Of a stretch of 64,000 nt of DNA, positions 7,781 through 15,799 are shown piece after piece. Position 1 is the stretch's first letter. Each line of letters begins with the position of its first letter. The translations under genes and the position numbers were made by a program. The DNA is from Thiofaba sp039822285. GTDB taxonomy: Bacteria > Pseudomonadota > Gammaproteobacteria > Halothiobacillales > Halothiobacillaceae. Under the pieces are notes generated by a model. The model did no database searches, was not told the DNA's origin, and saw nothing but the letters and a program-made list of their open reading frames with translations. The stretch covers positions 124,001-188,000 of the forward strand of contig NZ_JBAJEY010000004.1 in assembly GCF_039822285.1 (NCBI RefSeq), in the 5' to 3' direction.

Positions 7781-9145
7781 ATGCGTCGCATATTCAAGGG
7801 CATCCTCTCCTGGATGCTGATCCTCATCGGAGGGGCGGCCCTCTTCGCCTGTGGAGGCGGCGGTTCGACATACGATCCTTACATGGGGGCAACGCCGCCT
7901 GGAAGCCTGGGGGCACAAACAGGTGTCGCAGGCGAGGTAAACCGAATTGAGTGGGTGAAGTCAGAGCCCGCTCTCATAACCCTGAGAGGGGTGGGCGGGC
8001 TGCCGGATGTGACGGCCCCTGACCCCGAAGACAATACCGATACCGGATATCTCCAGCAGACGTCCAAAGTGACTTTCAGGGTAGTGGACAAGAATGGCCT
8101 CGGTGTGTCCAACCAGATGGTCAGTTTTGGTCTGGATACTTATGTCGGTGGCTTGGCGCTCAGTGATGCCGCCAAAAAGACTGATGGGAATGGTTTTGTC
8201 TACGTCGTGGTTTCCTCGGGGAGCGTATCCACGCCGATCTGGCTGACCGCGACCATCGCCGGGCGCAATGACATTCCTGCCCAATCTGTCAAGCTGGTGG
8301 TGACAACCGGTGTGCCGACCCAGGAATCCTTCACGGTTGGGCCCGATGTTCTCAATCCCGAGGCGTATGACATCGTCAATAATGCATCGCCCGTGAAGAT
8401 CACGGTCAATCTGTCCGACCGCAATCGCAACCAGGTTGCCGACGGTACGGCGGTGGTGTTTATGGCTGAAGGTGGGCAAATAGGTGACAGCTGCCTGACG
8501 CATGATGGCAAGTGCACCGTACAGTGGGTGGGAGCTCGTCCTCTACCCACGGATGGGCGCGTGAACATCTTGGCCTTTGCAATCGGCGAAGAATCATTCC
8601 GGGACATTGACTCAGATGGTTACAAAGATCCGAATGAGTCTTGGACGGATATCGGCGAGGCGTTCCTGGATGAGAACGAGAATGGCCGTTGGGATGGTGA
8701 GCCGTATCGCGATTTCAATAGTAATGGCCAGTACGATGGGGAAGATGGCGTTTACACCGGCTGGCTGTGCGACCCGAATGGTTCGCAAGGACTCGATGGA
8801 GATGAGGGGCTTTGCCCTGGGCGGCATTCGTTGCATGTATTCGGTAACATGACATTGGTGGCTGCAGAATCCAATGCTGCGATCAGTCACAGCGTAACTG
8901 GCAGTGTGGTGACCTTGTCAGTATCGGGATATCGCACCCATCAGGTGATGCCATATGGCACCACCATTACGGTCACTCCGCCTCCGGGAGCCACGGCGAC
9001 TCCCGCTTCGTTCACCGTGCCTAACACGCTATCCACAGGGCCTGGAAAAACAGTGTTCACCTTCACAGCCAGCGGCGCCGGGCTTTATCAGGTTGAAGTG
9101 AAGACGCCCTCGGGCGCAGTGACTGCGTACAGCTTCACGTTATAA
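7781..9145 (+). CDS. Lipoprotein with Ig-like domain and Asp-rich calcium-binding-like loops
   Basis: A 454-residue protein with a lipoprotein signal peptide; LFAC at residues 21-24 is the lipobox and Cys24 the lipid anchor, followed by GGGG. The start is the ATG at 7781 behind AAAGGGAGG. The N-terminal half (about 90-190) resembles invasin/Big_1-like beta domains (VTFRVVDKNGLGVSNQMVSFGL and later DGNGFVYVVV). Around residues 275-320 are DxDxDG-like loops (DIDSDGYKD, DENENGRWDG, DFNSNGQYDG) that look like calcium-binding repeats. Codon use is less GC-rich than in neighbours, which hints at different ancestry. Function unknown; probably a surface or periplasmic structural protein. It is followed by a terminator. 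Confidence 0.75.
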   Translation: MRRIFKGILSWMLILIGGAALFACGGGGSTYDPYMGATPPGSLGAQTGVAGEVNRIEWVKSEPALITLRGVGGLPDVTAPDPEDNTDTGYLQQTSKVTFRVVDKNGLGVSNQMVSFGLDTYVGGLALSDAAKKTDGNGFVYVVVSSGSVSTPIWLTATIAGRNDIPAQSVKLVVTTGVPTQESFTVGPDVLNPEAYDIVNNASPVKITVNLSDRNRNQVADGTAVVFMAEGGQIGDSCLTHDGKCTVQWVGARPLPTDGRVNILAFAIGEESFRDIDSDGYKDPNESWTDIGEAFLDENENGRWDGEPYRDFNSNGQYDGEDGVYTGWLCDPNGSQGLDGDEGLCPGRHSLHVFGNMTLVAAESNAAISHSVTGSVVTLSVSGYRTHQVMPYGTTITVTPPPGATATPASFTVPNTLSTGPGKTVFTFTASGAGLYQVEVKTPSGAVTAYSFTL

Positions 9146-9210
9146 ACCACAGATATCTCCCTTAGCGGGGAGATGCCTTGCTCTGTTCTAGGCCTCGAAG
9201 AGTGGTGACG

Positions 9211-9244
9211 CACCCCATCGAAAATCGATGGGGTGTTGTTTTTG
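9211..9244 (+). terminator. Rho-independent terminator after the lipoprotein gene
   Basis: An 11-bp perfect stem (CACCCCATCGA, with its complement at 9225-9235) around a 3-base loop is followed by TTGTTTTT. It sits 65 bases after the lipoprotein stop. Confidence 0.85.
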
Positions 9245-9424
9245 GGCGAGTTAAAAGCTTGCGCCAGCCAGAAGCTGCGGCTCTTCGCGAATAACGAGGG
9301 AGGATGTTTGCGTCATTCATGGGATGCCTGGCTGTGTGAGCACGCCCAGGCGCGTTTGATACGGGCTCAACCGCGGAGCAGCGGTGGGGGCAGGCTTGCT
9401 GACAATACGCACCACGCGCTGCGG
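9245..9424. other. Non-coding stretch between terminator and mscS remnant
   Basis: About 180 bases with open frames only of the shadow type and no Shine-Dalgarno-supported start. It may hold the eroded 3' flank of the mscS remnant, but I see no recognisable family residues in it. Confidence 0.4.
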
Positions 9425-9705
9425 AGATGTCCACCCCGGCTGTGTCAAAGGCGCGCTTCACAGGTGGCGGTGGATTCGCTCCTGACCTCGAGTTGGCGGT
9501 CTGGGCGGGGCTTCACGCGCAGCCTGAGCATCAGCTCGGAGTTGGCGAAGTTGTCCAGCCCCAAGATGTCCATCACCTGGTCCGCCAAGGTCATGAAGAC
9601 GCCGATGATGACGTCCTGCGCGGGGTTCTGTGCGGATGAAGCCGACCGCGAGACCGACGATTCCGGCGGGGGCGAGGATGGGGGCGTCTCCAAAACCGAC
9701 GGCAT
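9425..9705 (-). pseudogene. Decayed fragment of an MscS-family mechanosensitive channel
   Basis: Reading leftward, three frames together give a degraded MscS-type channel. Around 9640-9700 one frame reads APILAPAGIVGLAVGF, the pore-helix signature. A shifted frame continues SAQNPAQDVIIGVFMTLADQ, as in the AQN-rDVI segment of MscS. It then jumps straight to MDILGLDNFANSELMLRLRV, typical of the C-terminal domain, so the middle beta domain appears deleted. A second shift gives KRAFDTAGVDIS, matching the family's terminal FDeaGIeIP motif. At least two frameshifts and one internal deletion rule out a working gene. The remnant lies downstream of pyrC'. Identification rests on motif order across frames and was not aligned by computer. 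Confidence 0.65.
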
Positions 9706-9754
9706 GCGTAGCTGGCGCATGCCTGCTCCCCCGGGCGGCTACTTTCACCCTATC

Positions 9755-9824
9755 TCTTTGAGCAGTTCCTGGAATTCGTCGCGAGGCCGGTTTCGCTTGC
9801 TCGTGACGGTTTTTCGCTGCGCCC
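9755..9824 (+). repeat. Dispersed intergenic repeat, copy A
   Basis: The stretch 9799-9816 (GCTCGTGACGGTTTTTCG) is identical to 48945-48962. The match extends to 26 bases with two mismatches. A looser match (CCTATCT-TTTGA) lies about 45 bases to the left in both copies. Copy A lies just downstream of pyrC'. On the other strand both copies can be read as a short RKTVTS-containing peptide tail, probably without meaning. Confidence 0.5.
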
Positions 9825-9842
9825 CAAAGTCGGTTTTTTCCC

Positions 9843-11216
9843 TCAAGGTTGGCTGGCGCGTTGGAAAACCAACCGCCCCGCCACCCAGGTATGGGTGATC
9901 TGGCCATTGAAGTCCCATCCATGGAACGGGGTATTGCGGCCGCGGCTGAGCATGGTGTCGGCGTCCAAGGTCCAGGAGGCTTCGCGGTCGAACAGGCACA
10001 GGTCGGCGCGTAGCCCTGCGGCGATGCCGCCCGCCTTGAGGCTGAGCAGCCTGGCCGGGGCCGAGGTGACGCGCTGAAGGGCGTCGTGCAGGGGCAGGAT
10101 GCCTTCTTCGGTCAGGCGCAGGGTCAGGGGCAGCAGGGTTTCCAGGCTGGAGATGCCGGGCTCGACCTCGGGGAAGGGGGCGGCCTTGGCATCGCCCTCG
10201 TGCGGCTGGTGGTCGGAATGGATGACCGAGATCACTCCGCGTGCCACGCCTTCGCGCAGCGCATCGCGGTCGCGCAGGGTGCGCAGCGGCGGGATGACGT
10301 GGGTGTTGGGGTCGAAGGCGTCGGTGTCCATCTCGGACAGGAACAGCTGGTGGGCGCTCACTCCGCCGGAGACCGGCAGACCGTCGTCGATGGCGCGCTC
10401 CAGAAGGCGCACGGCCAGGGCCGAGGAGAGGTTGGTGAAGTGCACGCGCGCGCCCGTCTCTTCGACCAGGGCCAGCACCTGGGTCATGGCGGCGGTCTCG
10501 GCTGCGACCGGGATGCCCGGCAGGCCGAGGCGGCTCGCCACGGCGCCCTCATGGGCGCAGCCTTTGGCGGCGAGCGACGGATCCTGCGGCTGGACGATGA
10601 CCAGGATGCCGAAGGTGGCGGCATATTCGAGCGCCCGGCGCAGGATGGCGAGGCTTTCGACGGGCTGCAACGCGTTGGTCACGGCCACGCAGCCCGCCTC
10701 CTTCAGGTCCACCATCTCCGCCAGCCGCTTGCCCTGCAAGCCTTGGGTGAGGGCGCCGATGGACATGATGCGTGCCCCGCCGGCCAGCTGGGCACGGCGC
10801 TTGATCAGGCGCACCACGGCCGGGGTGTCGATGACCGGGTCGGTGTCCGGCGGCACGCACACGGTGGTGATGCCGGAGGCGGTGGCGGCGCGCGCCTCGC
10901 TCTCCACCGTGGCCTTGTGTTCCTGACCGGGTTCGCGCAGGCGCGCCCAGCTGTCGATCACGCCGGGGATCAGCCAGCGGCCGGTGGCATCCAGCACCTT
11001 GTCGGTGGTGAAGCCTGTCGGGGCTTGACCCACGCCAACGATGCCCGCCTTGTCGATGAATACGTCGGTGACGGTATCCAGGCCGCTTGCCGGGTCGATG
11101 ACCCGCGCGCCGCGGATGATCCAGCGTTCGCAGTCCACGCCGGGCCGGCAGCCTTCAGGGGGGCGCAGATGGTCCATGTCCTGACCTTGGGCGAAGTAGG
11201 CGTTATTCATGCTCAT
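9843..11216 (-). CDS. pyrC': Dihydroorotase-like protein PyrC', probably non-catalytic ATCase partner
   Basis: A 457-residue dihydroorotase-family protein overlapping pyrB by 4 bases. Active enzymes have a DxHxH metal motif in the first strand of the barrel. Here the same place reads PGVIDSWARLREPG, with Trp90 and Arg92 instead of the two histidines. The later HSDHQPH segment is kept. Pseudomonas and relatives carry such an inactive PyrC' that is needed as a structural partner for aspartate transcarbamoylase. Gene order and overlap support the same role. A separate active dihydroorotase should exist elsewhere in the genome. Confidence 0.9.
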   Translation of the reverse strand: MSMNNAYFAQGQDMDHLRPPEGCRPGVDCERWIIRGARVIDPASGLDTVTDVFIDKAGIVGVGQAPTGFTTDKVLDATGRWLIPGVIDSWARLREPGQEHKATVESEARAATASGITTVCVPPDTDPVIDTPAVVRLIKRRAQLAGGARIMSIGALTQGLQGKRLAEMVDLKEAGCVAVTNALQPVESLAILRRALEYAATFGILVIVQPQDPSLAAKGCAHEGAVASRLGLPGIPVAAETAAMTQVLALVEETGARVHFTNLSSALAVRLLERAIDDGLPVSGGVSAHQLFLSEMDTDAFDPNTHVIPPLRTLRDRDALREGVARGVISVIHSDHQPHEGDAKAAPFPEVEPGISSLETLLPLTLRLTEEGILPLHDALQRVTSAPARLLSLKAGGIAAGLRADLCLFDREASWTLDADTMLSRGRNTPFHGWDFNGQITHTWVAGRLVFQRASQP

Positions 11217-12217
11217 TCTTCCCGTGCCCCCATGCAGAGGCTCATCACCGCCATGCGCACGGCGATGCCGTTCGAGACTTGTTGCAGGATGACCGATTGC
11301 GGTCCGTCAGCGACCTCGGAGTCGATCTCCACCCCGCGGTTGGCCGGGCCCGGGTGCATGACGATGGCGTCCGGCTTGGCCCAGGCGAGCTTTTCCGGGG
11401 TGAGGCCGTAGAGGCGGAAGAATTCGTCCTCAGAGGGCAGGAGGGCGCCTTCCATGCGCTCGCGCTGCAGGCGCAGCATGATGATCACGTCCACGTCCTT
11501 GAGACCCTCGCGCATGTCGTGGAACACGCGCACGCCGAGCTTCTCCACTTGCGCGGGCAGCAGCGTGCGCGGGGCGATCACGCGTACCTCGCCGGTGTTG
11601 AGGGTATTGAGCGCGTGGATCTGCGAACGCGCCACGCGCGAGTGCAGGATGTCGCCGACGATGGCCACCCGAAGCTTGGTGAAGTCACCCTTGAGCTTGC
11701 GGATGGTGAACACGTCCAAGAGGGCCTGGGTGGGGTGGGCGTGGCGGCCGTCGCCTGCATTGAGCACCGACACGTGCGGGGCGACGTGGCGGGCGATGAA
11801 GTGCGCCGCGCCGGATTTGTCATGCCGCACCACGAACATGTCGGCCTGCATGGCCTCGATGTTGCGCAGGGTGTCGAGCAGGGACTCACCCTTGGTCGCG
11901 GCGGAGGTGCTGATGTTCAGGTTCAGCACGTCGGCGGAGAGGCGCTTGGCCGCGAGCTCGAAGGTGGTGCGGGTGCGGGTGGAGGATTCGAAGAACAGGT
12001 TGACCACCGTGCGGCCGCGCAGCAGCGGTACCTTCTTCACCTCGCGCCCGGTGACCGAGAGGAAGGACTCGGCGGTGTCGAGGATGCGGGTGATCCAATC
12101 CGGGCCAAGGCCCTCGATGGTCAAAAGATGCTTGAGCCGGCCCTCACCATCGAACTGGATGGCCCAAGGGTCGGGAGCGAGCTTCGGGATCTTGGGGCGG
12201 ACGAAGACGACGGCCAC
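11213..12217 (-). CDS. pyrB: Aspartate carbamoyltransferase catalytic subunit
   Basis: A 334-residue ATCase catalytic chain catalysing carbamoyl phosphate + aspartate to carbamoyl aspartate in pyrimidine synthesis. Signature segments are FFESSTRTRTTFE (carbamoyl-phosphate binding), NAGDGRHAHPTQALLDVFT and VMHPGPANRGVEI. The GTG start at 12217 is preceded by AGGAG inside the pyrR end (9-base spacing). Compared with E. coli PyrB it has an N-terminal extension of about 20 residues, typical of the class A/B ATCases that associate with PyrC-type partners. It lies between pyrR and pyrC'. Confidence 0.95.
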   Translation of the reverse strand: MAVVFVRPKIPKLAPDPWAIQFDGEGRLKHLLTIEGLGPDWITRILDTAESFLSVTGREVKKVPLLRGRTVVNLFFESSTRTRTTFELAAKRLSADVLNLNISTSAATKGESLLDTLRNIEAMQADMFVVRHDKSGAAHFIARHVAPHVSVLNAGDGRHAHPTQALLDVFTIRKLKGDFTKLRVAIVGDILHSRVARSQIHALNTLNTGEVRVIAPRTLLPAQVEKLGVRVFHDMREGLKDVDVIIMLRLQRERMEGALLPSEDEFFRLYGLTPEKLAWAKPDAIVMHPGPANRGVEIDSEVADGPQSVILQQVSNGIAVRMAVMSLCMGAREE

Positions 12218-12223
12218 GACGTG

Positions 12224-12736
12224 TTACTCCTCGCTGGCTTTCTGTTCGATGGTGAGGCGCAGGGGCTCGGGGCCGTGCAGGACGATCTGCTCATGCGCCT
12301 CCAGCGCAAAGTGCTCGCCGATCACGTCGGCCTGGATCGGCAGTTCGCGCCCGGGGCGATCGCACAGTACGGCCAGCAGGACCCGCGCTGGGCGGCCGAA
12401 GTCGAACAACTCGTTCATCGCCGCGCGGATGGTGCGGCCGGTTTGGAGGACATCGTCGACCAGGATCACGTCGCGCCCCTCCACGTCGAACGGCAGGTTG
12501 GAGGGCGAAACCTGCGGGTGCAGGCCGATGTGGGTGAAGTCGTCGCGGTAGAAGGCGATATTGAGTTTGCCGAGCGGCTCGGAAAGTCCCAGCGCCGCAT
12601 GCAGGCGCTCGGCCACCCACACCCCGCCGGTGTGGATGCCCACCATCAGCGGGTCGCGCAGCGCGCCCGCGTCGATGCGTTGGCGCAGGGCGTCCGCCAT
12701 GCGCTGGATCAGGGCCTCGACGTCATGATTCTGCAT
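12224..12736 (-). CDS. pyrR: Bifunctional PyrR-type uracil phosphoribosyltransferase/regulator
   Basis: A 170-residue PRTase-fold protein. The PRPP loop is VILVDDVLQTGRTIRAAM. Upstream in-frame codons exist, but the ATG at 12736 has AAAGGTAG in front of it and starts MQNHDVEALI, a normal PyrR beginning. It overlaps the ruvX 3' end by 14 bases. In Gram-positives PyrR binds pyr mRNA; in proteobacteria it is mainly known as a uracil phosphoribosyltransferase with an uncertain regulatory role. I see no attenuator hairpin between pyrR and pyrB, which are separated by only 6 bases. Confidence 0.9.
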   Translation of the reverse strand: MQNHDVEALIQRMADALRQRIDAGALRDPLMVGIHTGGVWVAERLHAALGLSEPLGKLNIAFYRDDFTHIGLHPQVSPSNLPFDVEGRDVILVDDVLQTGRTIRAAMNELFDFGRPARVLLAVLCDRPGRELPIQADVIGEHFALEAHEQIVLHGPEPLRLTIEQKASEE

Positions 12737-13169
12737 GATCGCTACCTTTTGCGGAGATGTGTTCGCCAAACCAGGTTTCCAGGATGACCGCGGCGGCGCC
12801 GGCGTCGACTGCGGCGGCACGCTTGTCGAAGCCAAGCCTTTGACTGGCCTCGAAGCTGGACAGGCGCTCGTCACAGGTCTCGACCCGCAGTTTGAATCGG
12901 CCGTGCAACTGGCGCGCGAAACGCTCGGCCTGCGGGGTGATGGGGTAGTCGCTGCCGTCGTCGCGTCGCGGCATGCCGACCACCACGCCCTCGGGGCGCC
13001 ATTCGCGCAGCACGCGCTCGATGGCCGGCCAGTCGGGCTGGCCGCGGCTCGTGGTCGGCAGTACGACCAGCGGCCGGGCCGTGCCGGTCACCGCCTGGCC
13101 GACCGCCACGCCGATGCGCCGCTCGCCGAAGTCGAAGCCCAGCCACAGGTCGGGCGTGGTCAGGTTCAC
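12723..13169 (-). CDS. ruvX: RuvX/YqgF-type Holliday junction resolvase-like protein
   Basis: A 148-residue RNase H-fold YqgF family protein. The N-terminal LGFDFGERRIGVAVGQ carries the first catalytic Asp and the family GxRRIGVA pattern; the ETCDERLSSFEAS segment contains the second conserved acidic site, and a VDAGAAAVILETWF segment closes the domain. YqgF proteins act in 16S rRNA 5'-end processing and perhaps in recombination. The GTG start overlaps the yqgE stop (GTGA). The yqgE-ruvX-pyrR order is standard in gammaproteobacteria. Confidence 0.92.
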   Translation of the reverse strand: MNLTTPDLWLGFDFGERRIGVAVGQAVTGTARPLVVLPTTSRGQPDWPAIERVLREWRPEGVVVGMPRRDDGSDYPITPQAERFARQLHGRFKLRVETCDERLSSFEASQRLGFDKRAAAVDAGAAAVILETWFGEHISAKGSDHAES

Positions 13170-13735
13170 GCGTGACCGGCCTGCGAGGTCAGCAGATTGA
13201 GATCCACGCCGAGCTGGCTGGCAGCAGCCTGCCAGCGCTGTTCCGGCGGGACATCGAACAGGATGTGAGGGGAGGCCGGCGTGCTCAGCCAGGCGTTATC
13301 GCGCATTTCCTGTTCGAGCTGGCCCGCGCCCCATCCGGCGAAACCGAGCGCGACCAGGCGCTTGGCGGGGCCTGCGCCATGGCCGATGGCCTGCAGGATG
13401 TCGCGCGAGGTGGTCAGGCCGATGTCGTCTGGCAGGTTGAGCGTGCTGTCCCACGGCCCTTGGGGGCTGTGCAGGACGAAGCCGCGCTCGAGCGAAACCG
13501 GGCCGCCGAAGTGCACCGGCTGGTCCTTGATCGCATCCGTCTCGGGCACGATGCCAAGGTGGTTCAGGATGTCGCCGAGGGTGATCTCGATCAGCCGGTT
13601 GATGACAATGCCCATCGCCCCATCCTCGTTGTGCTCGCAGATGTAGGTGACCGTCTGGGCAAAGTTCGGGTCACCCATCTGCGGCATGGCGATGAGGAAG
13701 TGGTGCTTGAGGGAGGTGGTTTCGTCCATGTACAT
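13166..13735 (-). CDS. yqgE: YqgE/AlgH family protein (UPF0301)
   Basis: An about 189-residue UPF0301 protein: HHFLIAMPQMGDPNFAQTVTYICEHNEDGAMGIVIN is the typical beginning (quoted only in part: PQMGDPNF and GAMGIVIN are the diagnostic blocks). Biochemical function is unknown. The start is either the ATG at 13735 or the one at 13729; neither has a strong Shine-Dalgarno. An upstream in-frame start at 13810 would overlap tonB and add residues foreign to the family. It lies between tonB and ruvX. Confidence 0.88.
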   Translation of the reverse strand: MYMDETTSLKHHFLIAMPQMGDPNFAQTVTYICEHNEDGAMGIVINRLIEITLGDILNHLGIVPETDAIKDQPVHFGGPVSLERGFVLHSPQGPWDSTLNLPDDIGLTTSRDILQAIGHGAGPAKRLVALGFAGWGAGQLEQEMRDNAWLSTPASPHILFDVPPEQRWQAAASQLGVDLNLLTSQAGHA

Positions 13736-13778
13736 AGTATCGGGCGACGGATGGGGCAGGGGCAAGTGAGTCCTGAGC

Positions 13779-14660
13779 TCAGCGGGTGTCCAGCCCGCGC
13801 CCCGCGTCAAACACCCAGGTGCGGATGATGGTCAGCTGGTCGTACTTCATGCGCAGCTCGGCAGGGAAGGGGGCGAAGGGCGCGGCGAGGCGGACGATGT
13901 CCTGTGCGGCCGCATCCAGCACCGGTTCGCCCGAGGATTGGCGTACGCGCATGGCCTGCACCTGGCCCTGGTCATCCAGGTTCACTTCAAGGATCAGCCG
14001 CCCGCTCAGGCGCTTGCGACGAGCTTCGTCCGGGAAGTTAAGGTTGCCGATGCGTTCGACCTTCTCCACCCAGGCGCGCAGGTAGGCGGCCTCCGGGCCG
14101 TAGGTGGTGTTGGCGGTGAGCACCGTGCTGCGCGCGGCGATCTCGTCGCGCAGGCTCTGTTCGAGGATGTCGGTGCGCAGGCGGTTCATCTGCAGGCTGC
14201 GCTCGGCGAGGGTCTGGGTGGGGGCGGTCTGCGCAGGCTGCGACTGCGCGGGCTTGGGCCTCACGTCCTCGGCTTTGTTCGGGATGGGCTTGGGTTTGGG
14301 GTGCATGGCCTTGGGCGCCGAAGGAGGGGCGCTGGGGGCCTCCTCCGGGGTGCTCGTGGGCGGAGTGGGGGGCGGCGCGGCGAGAGGCTCAGCCTCGGGC
14401 GCGCGGGTCTCTTCGGCTCGCTGGTTGGTCTCGGCCACCCTGTCGGGCCGCTCTGGCGGGCGTTCGTCGGGGCGCGGGGTGAGGTCGATCTGCAGGATTG
14501 GCAGGGGCGCGGGCAGGGGAGCTTGCCGTGGCATGTGCGCGTGCAGGAACAGGGCGATCACCAACAGGTGGAGCAGCGCGGCCACCGCCATGGCCAAGCC
14601 GAGGGACAGGCGGTGGGAGGGCGGGGGAGACCAGGCAGGCGTGAAGCTCATGCATGCCAT
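13779..14660 (-). CDS. tonB: TonB family energy transducer
   Basis: A 293-residue TonB-like protein. An N-terminal helix (about residues 18-42) anchors it in the inner membrane. A long Pro/Glu/Lys-rich stretch (about 48-145) spans the periplasm, and the C-terminal domain (about 190-290) has the TonB_C pattern NFPDEARRKRLSGRLILEV. It transmits proton-motive force to TonB-dependent outer-membrane receptors. No exbB/exbD genes are nearby, a frequent situation for the TonB gene found next to yqgE. The ATG at 14651 is an alternative start. Confidence 0.88.
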   Translation of the reverse strand: MACMSFTPAWSPPPSHRLSLGLAMAVAALLHLLVIALFLHAHMPRQAPLPAPLPILQIDLTPRPDERPPERPDRVAETNQRAEETRAPEAEPLAAPPPTPPTSTPEEAPSAPPSAPKAMHPKPKPIPNKAEDVRPKPAQSQPAQTAPTQTLAERSLQMNRLRTDILEQSLRDEIAARSTVLTANTTYGPEAAYLRAWVEKVERIGNLNFPDEARRKRLSGRLILEVNLDDQGQVQAMRVRQSSGEPVLDAAAQDIVRLAAPFAPFPAELRMKYDQLTIIRTWVFDAGRGLDTR

Positions 14661-14739
14661 TAAACCCGAAGTGCTCCCTCCCCTTCCACTGCGGATCGCC
14701 GGCCGGCTCGCGCCCGTCCGGTGGGGCGCCTGACGGACC

Positions 14740-15795
14740 TCAGGCCCGATGCTGCAGGATGCGCAGCGGACGGTCGTTGCGCGCGAGCCGGAGTGCGTCG
14801 GCCATGCTGGGCGTGGCGTGCAGGGTGCCGTGCTCGTCCACCAGCAGGACCCGATCCAGCCCCATGCGCTGAATCAGCGCGGGGGCATCGGCCAGGCCGG
14901 TGGCGAGCAGTCCGGTGGCAGCGGCGTTGGCGAGCAGGGCGTCCTGCGCGATCACGGTCGCCCCGACCACGCCGCGCGAGGGCCAGCCGCTGCGCGGGTC
15001 GATGATATGGTTGTAGCTGACGCCCTTGTGGGTGAAGCGCTTGCGATAGCTGCCGGAGGTGAAGACGGCCAGGTCGCCGCGGATGTCCAGCCAGCCCAGC
15101 GGCCCTTCGGTGAACGGGTCCTGAATGGCGACCCGCCAAGGGCGGTGGCCGGCCTGCCCTCTCACCAGCAGGTCGCCGCTGGCGTCGATCAGGGCATCAC
15201 GCACGCCGAGCTCGGCGAGGCGCTGGGCGGCAAGCTCGGCGGCCCACCCCTCGGCCATCGCGTTGAAGTCGAGCAGGACGTGCGTGTTGCGGCAGCGTAT
15301 CCGGTCGCCGTCGATCTCAAGATCGCTCATGCGCGGCGGCGGGGTCATCAGGCGGTCGATCTCGGCCTGGGGCGGGGGCTCGCGTTCCTGGTTGGGCTGG
15401 CTGGAGTGAAACCCCCACAGTTTGACGAGGGCCCCCACGGCAGGGGAGAAGGCGCCTCCGCTTGCGGCTTCCAGTTCCCGGCCGCGCTCGATGATGCCGC
15501 GCAGGCGGGCGTCGAGCGGTGTCCAGTCGCCCGAGGCCAGGGCGGCATTCAGCCGGGTCAGGGGGGAATCCTGCCAGGGGTGCAGCACGGCGTATTCGCG
15601 TTTGAAGATCGCCTCAAGCTCGCCCAACGCCGCCGTCATGGCGATGGGCGCCGTGTCGGGCAGGCTGAGTTGGGTGAGCATGCCGTAGAGCAAAAAGCCC
15701 TCGGTCTGGATGCGGGGTTCACGGGAGCACCCGGCAAGCGGGGCCAGGGCTGAGAGGGTGAGCAGGCCGAGGAAGGTTCGACGGGGCTGATGCAT
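14740..15795 (-). CDS. apbE: FAD:protein FMN transferase (ApbE family lipoprotein)
   Basis: A 351-residue ApbE protein that attaches FMN covalently to target proteins, mostly redox complexes such as Nqr or Rnf. A lipoprotein signal is visible (LAPLAGC, Cys near residue 23). Family blocks include LNAAL, GGAFSPAVGALVKLWGF, DFNAMAEGWA (usually DLGGIAKGYA), DASGDLLVRG and NHIIDPRSGWPS. The DFNAMAEGWA block deviates from the usual DlggiaKG: Lys is replaced by Glu. The ATG at 15795 was chosen because it begins the signal peptide and lies 4 bases after the gshB stop. Target flavoprotein unknown. Confidence 0.85.
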   Translation of the reverse strand: MHQPRRTFLGLLTLSALAPLAGCSREPRIQTEGFLLYGMLTQLSLPDTAPIAMTAALGELEAIFKREYAVLHPWQDSPLTRLNAALASGDWTPLDARLRGIIERGRELEAASGGAFSPAVGALVKLWGFHSSQPNQEREPPPQAEIDRLMTPPPRMSDLEIDGDRIRCRNTHVLLDFNAMAEGWAAELAAQRLAELGVRDALIDASGDLLVRGQAGHRPWRVAIQDPFTEGPLGWLDIRGDLAVFTSGSYRKRFTHKGVSYNHIIDPRSGWPSRGVVGATVIAQDALLANAAATGLLATGLADAPALIQRMGLDRVLLVDEHGTLHATPSMADALRLARNDRPLRILQHRA

Positions 15796-15799
15796 GACC

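Noticed and set aside
9233..9898. 221-codon + strand frame across the 9.2-9.9 kb gap as a gene
   Set aside because: No ribosome-binding site or family resemblance; the opposite strand shows clear MscS remnants and the frame runs into pyrC' antisense.
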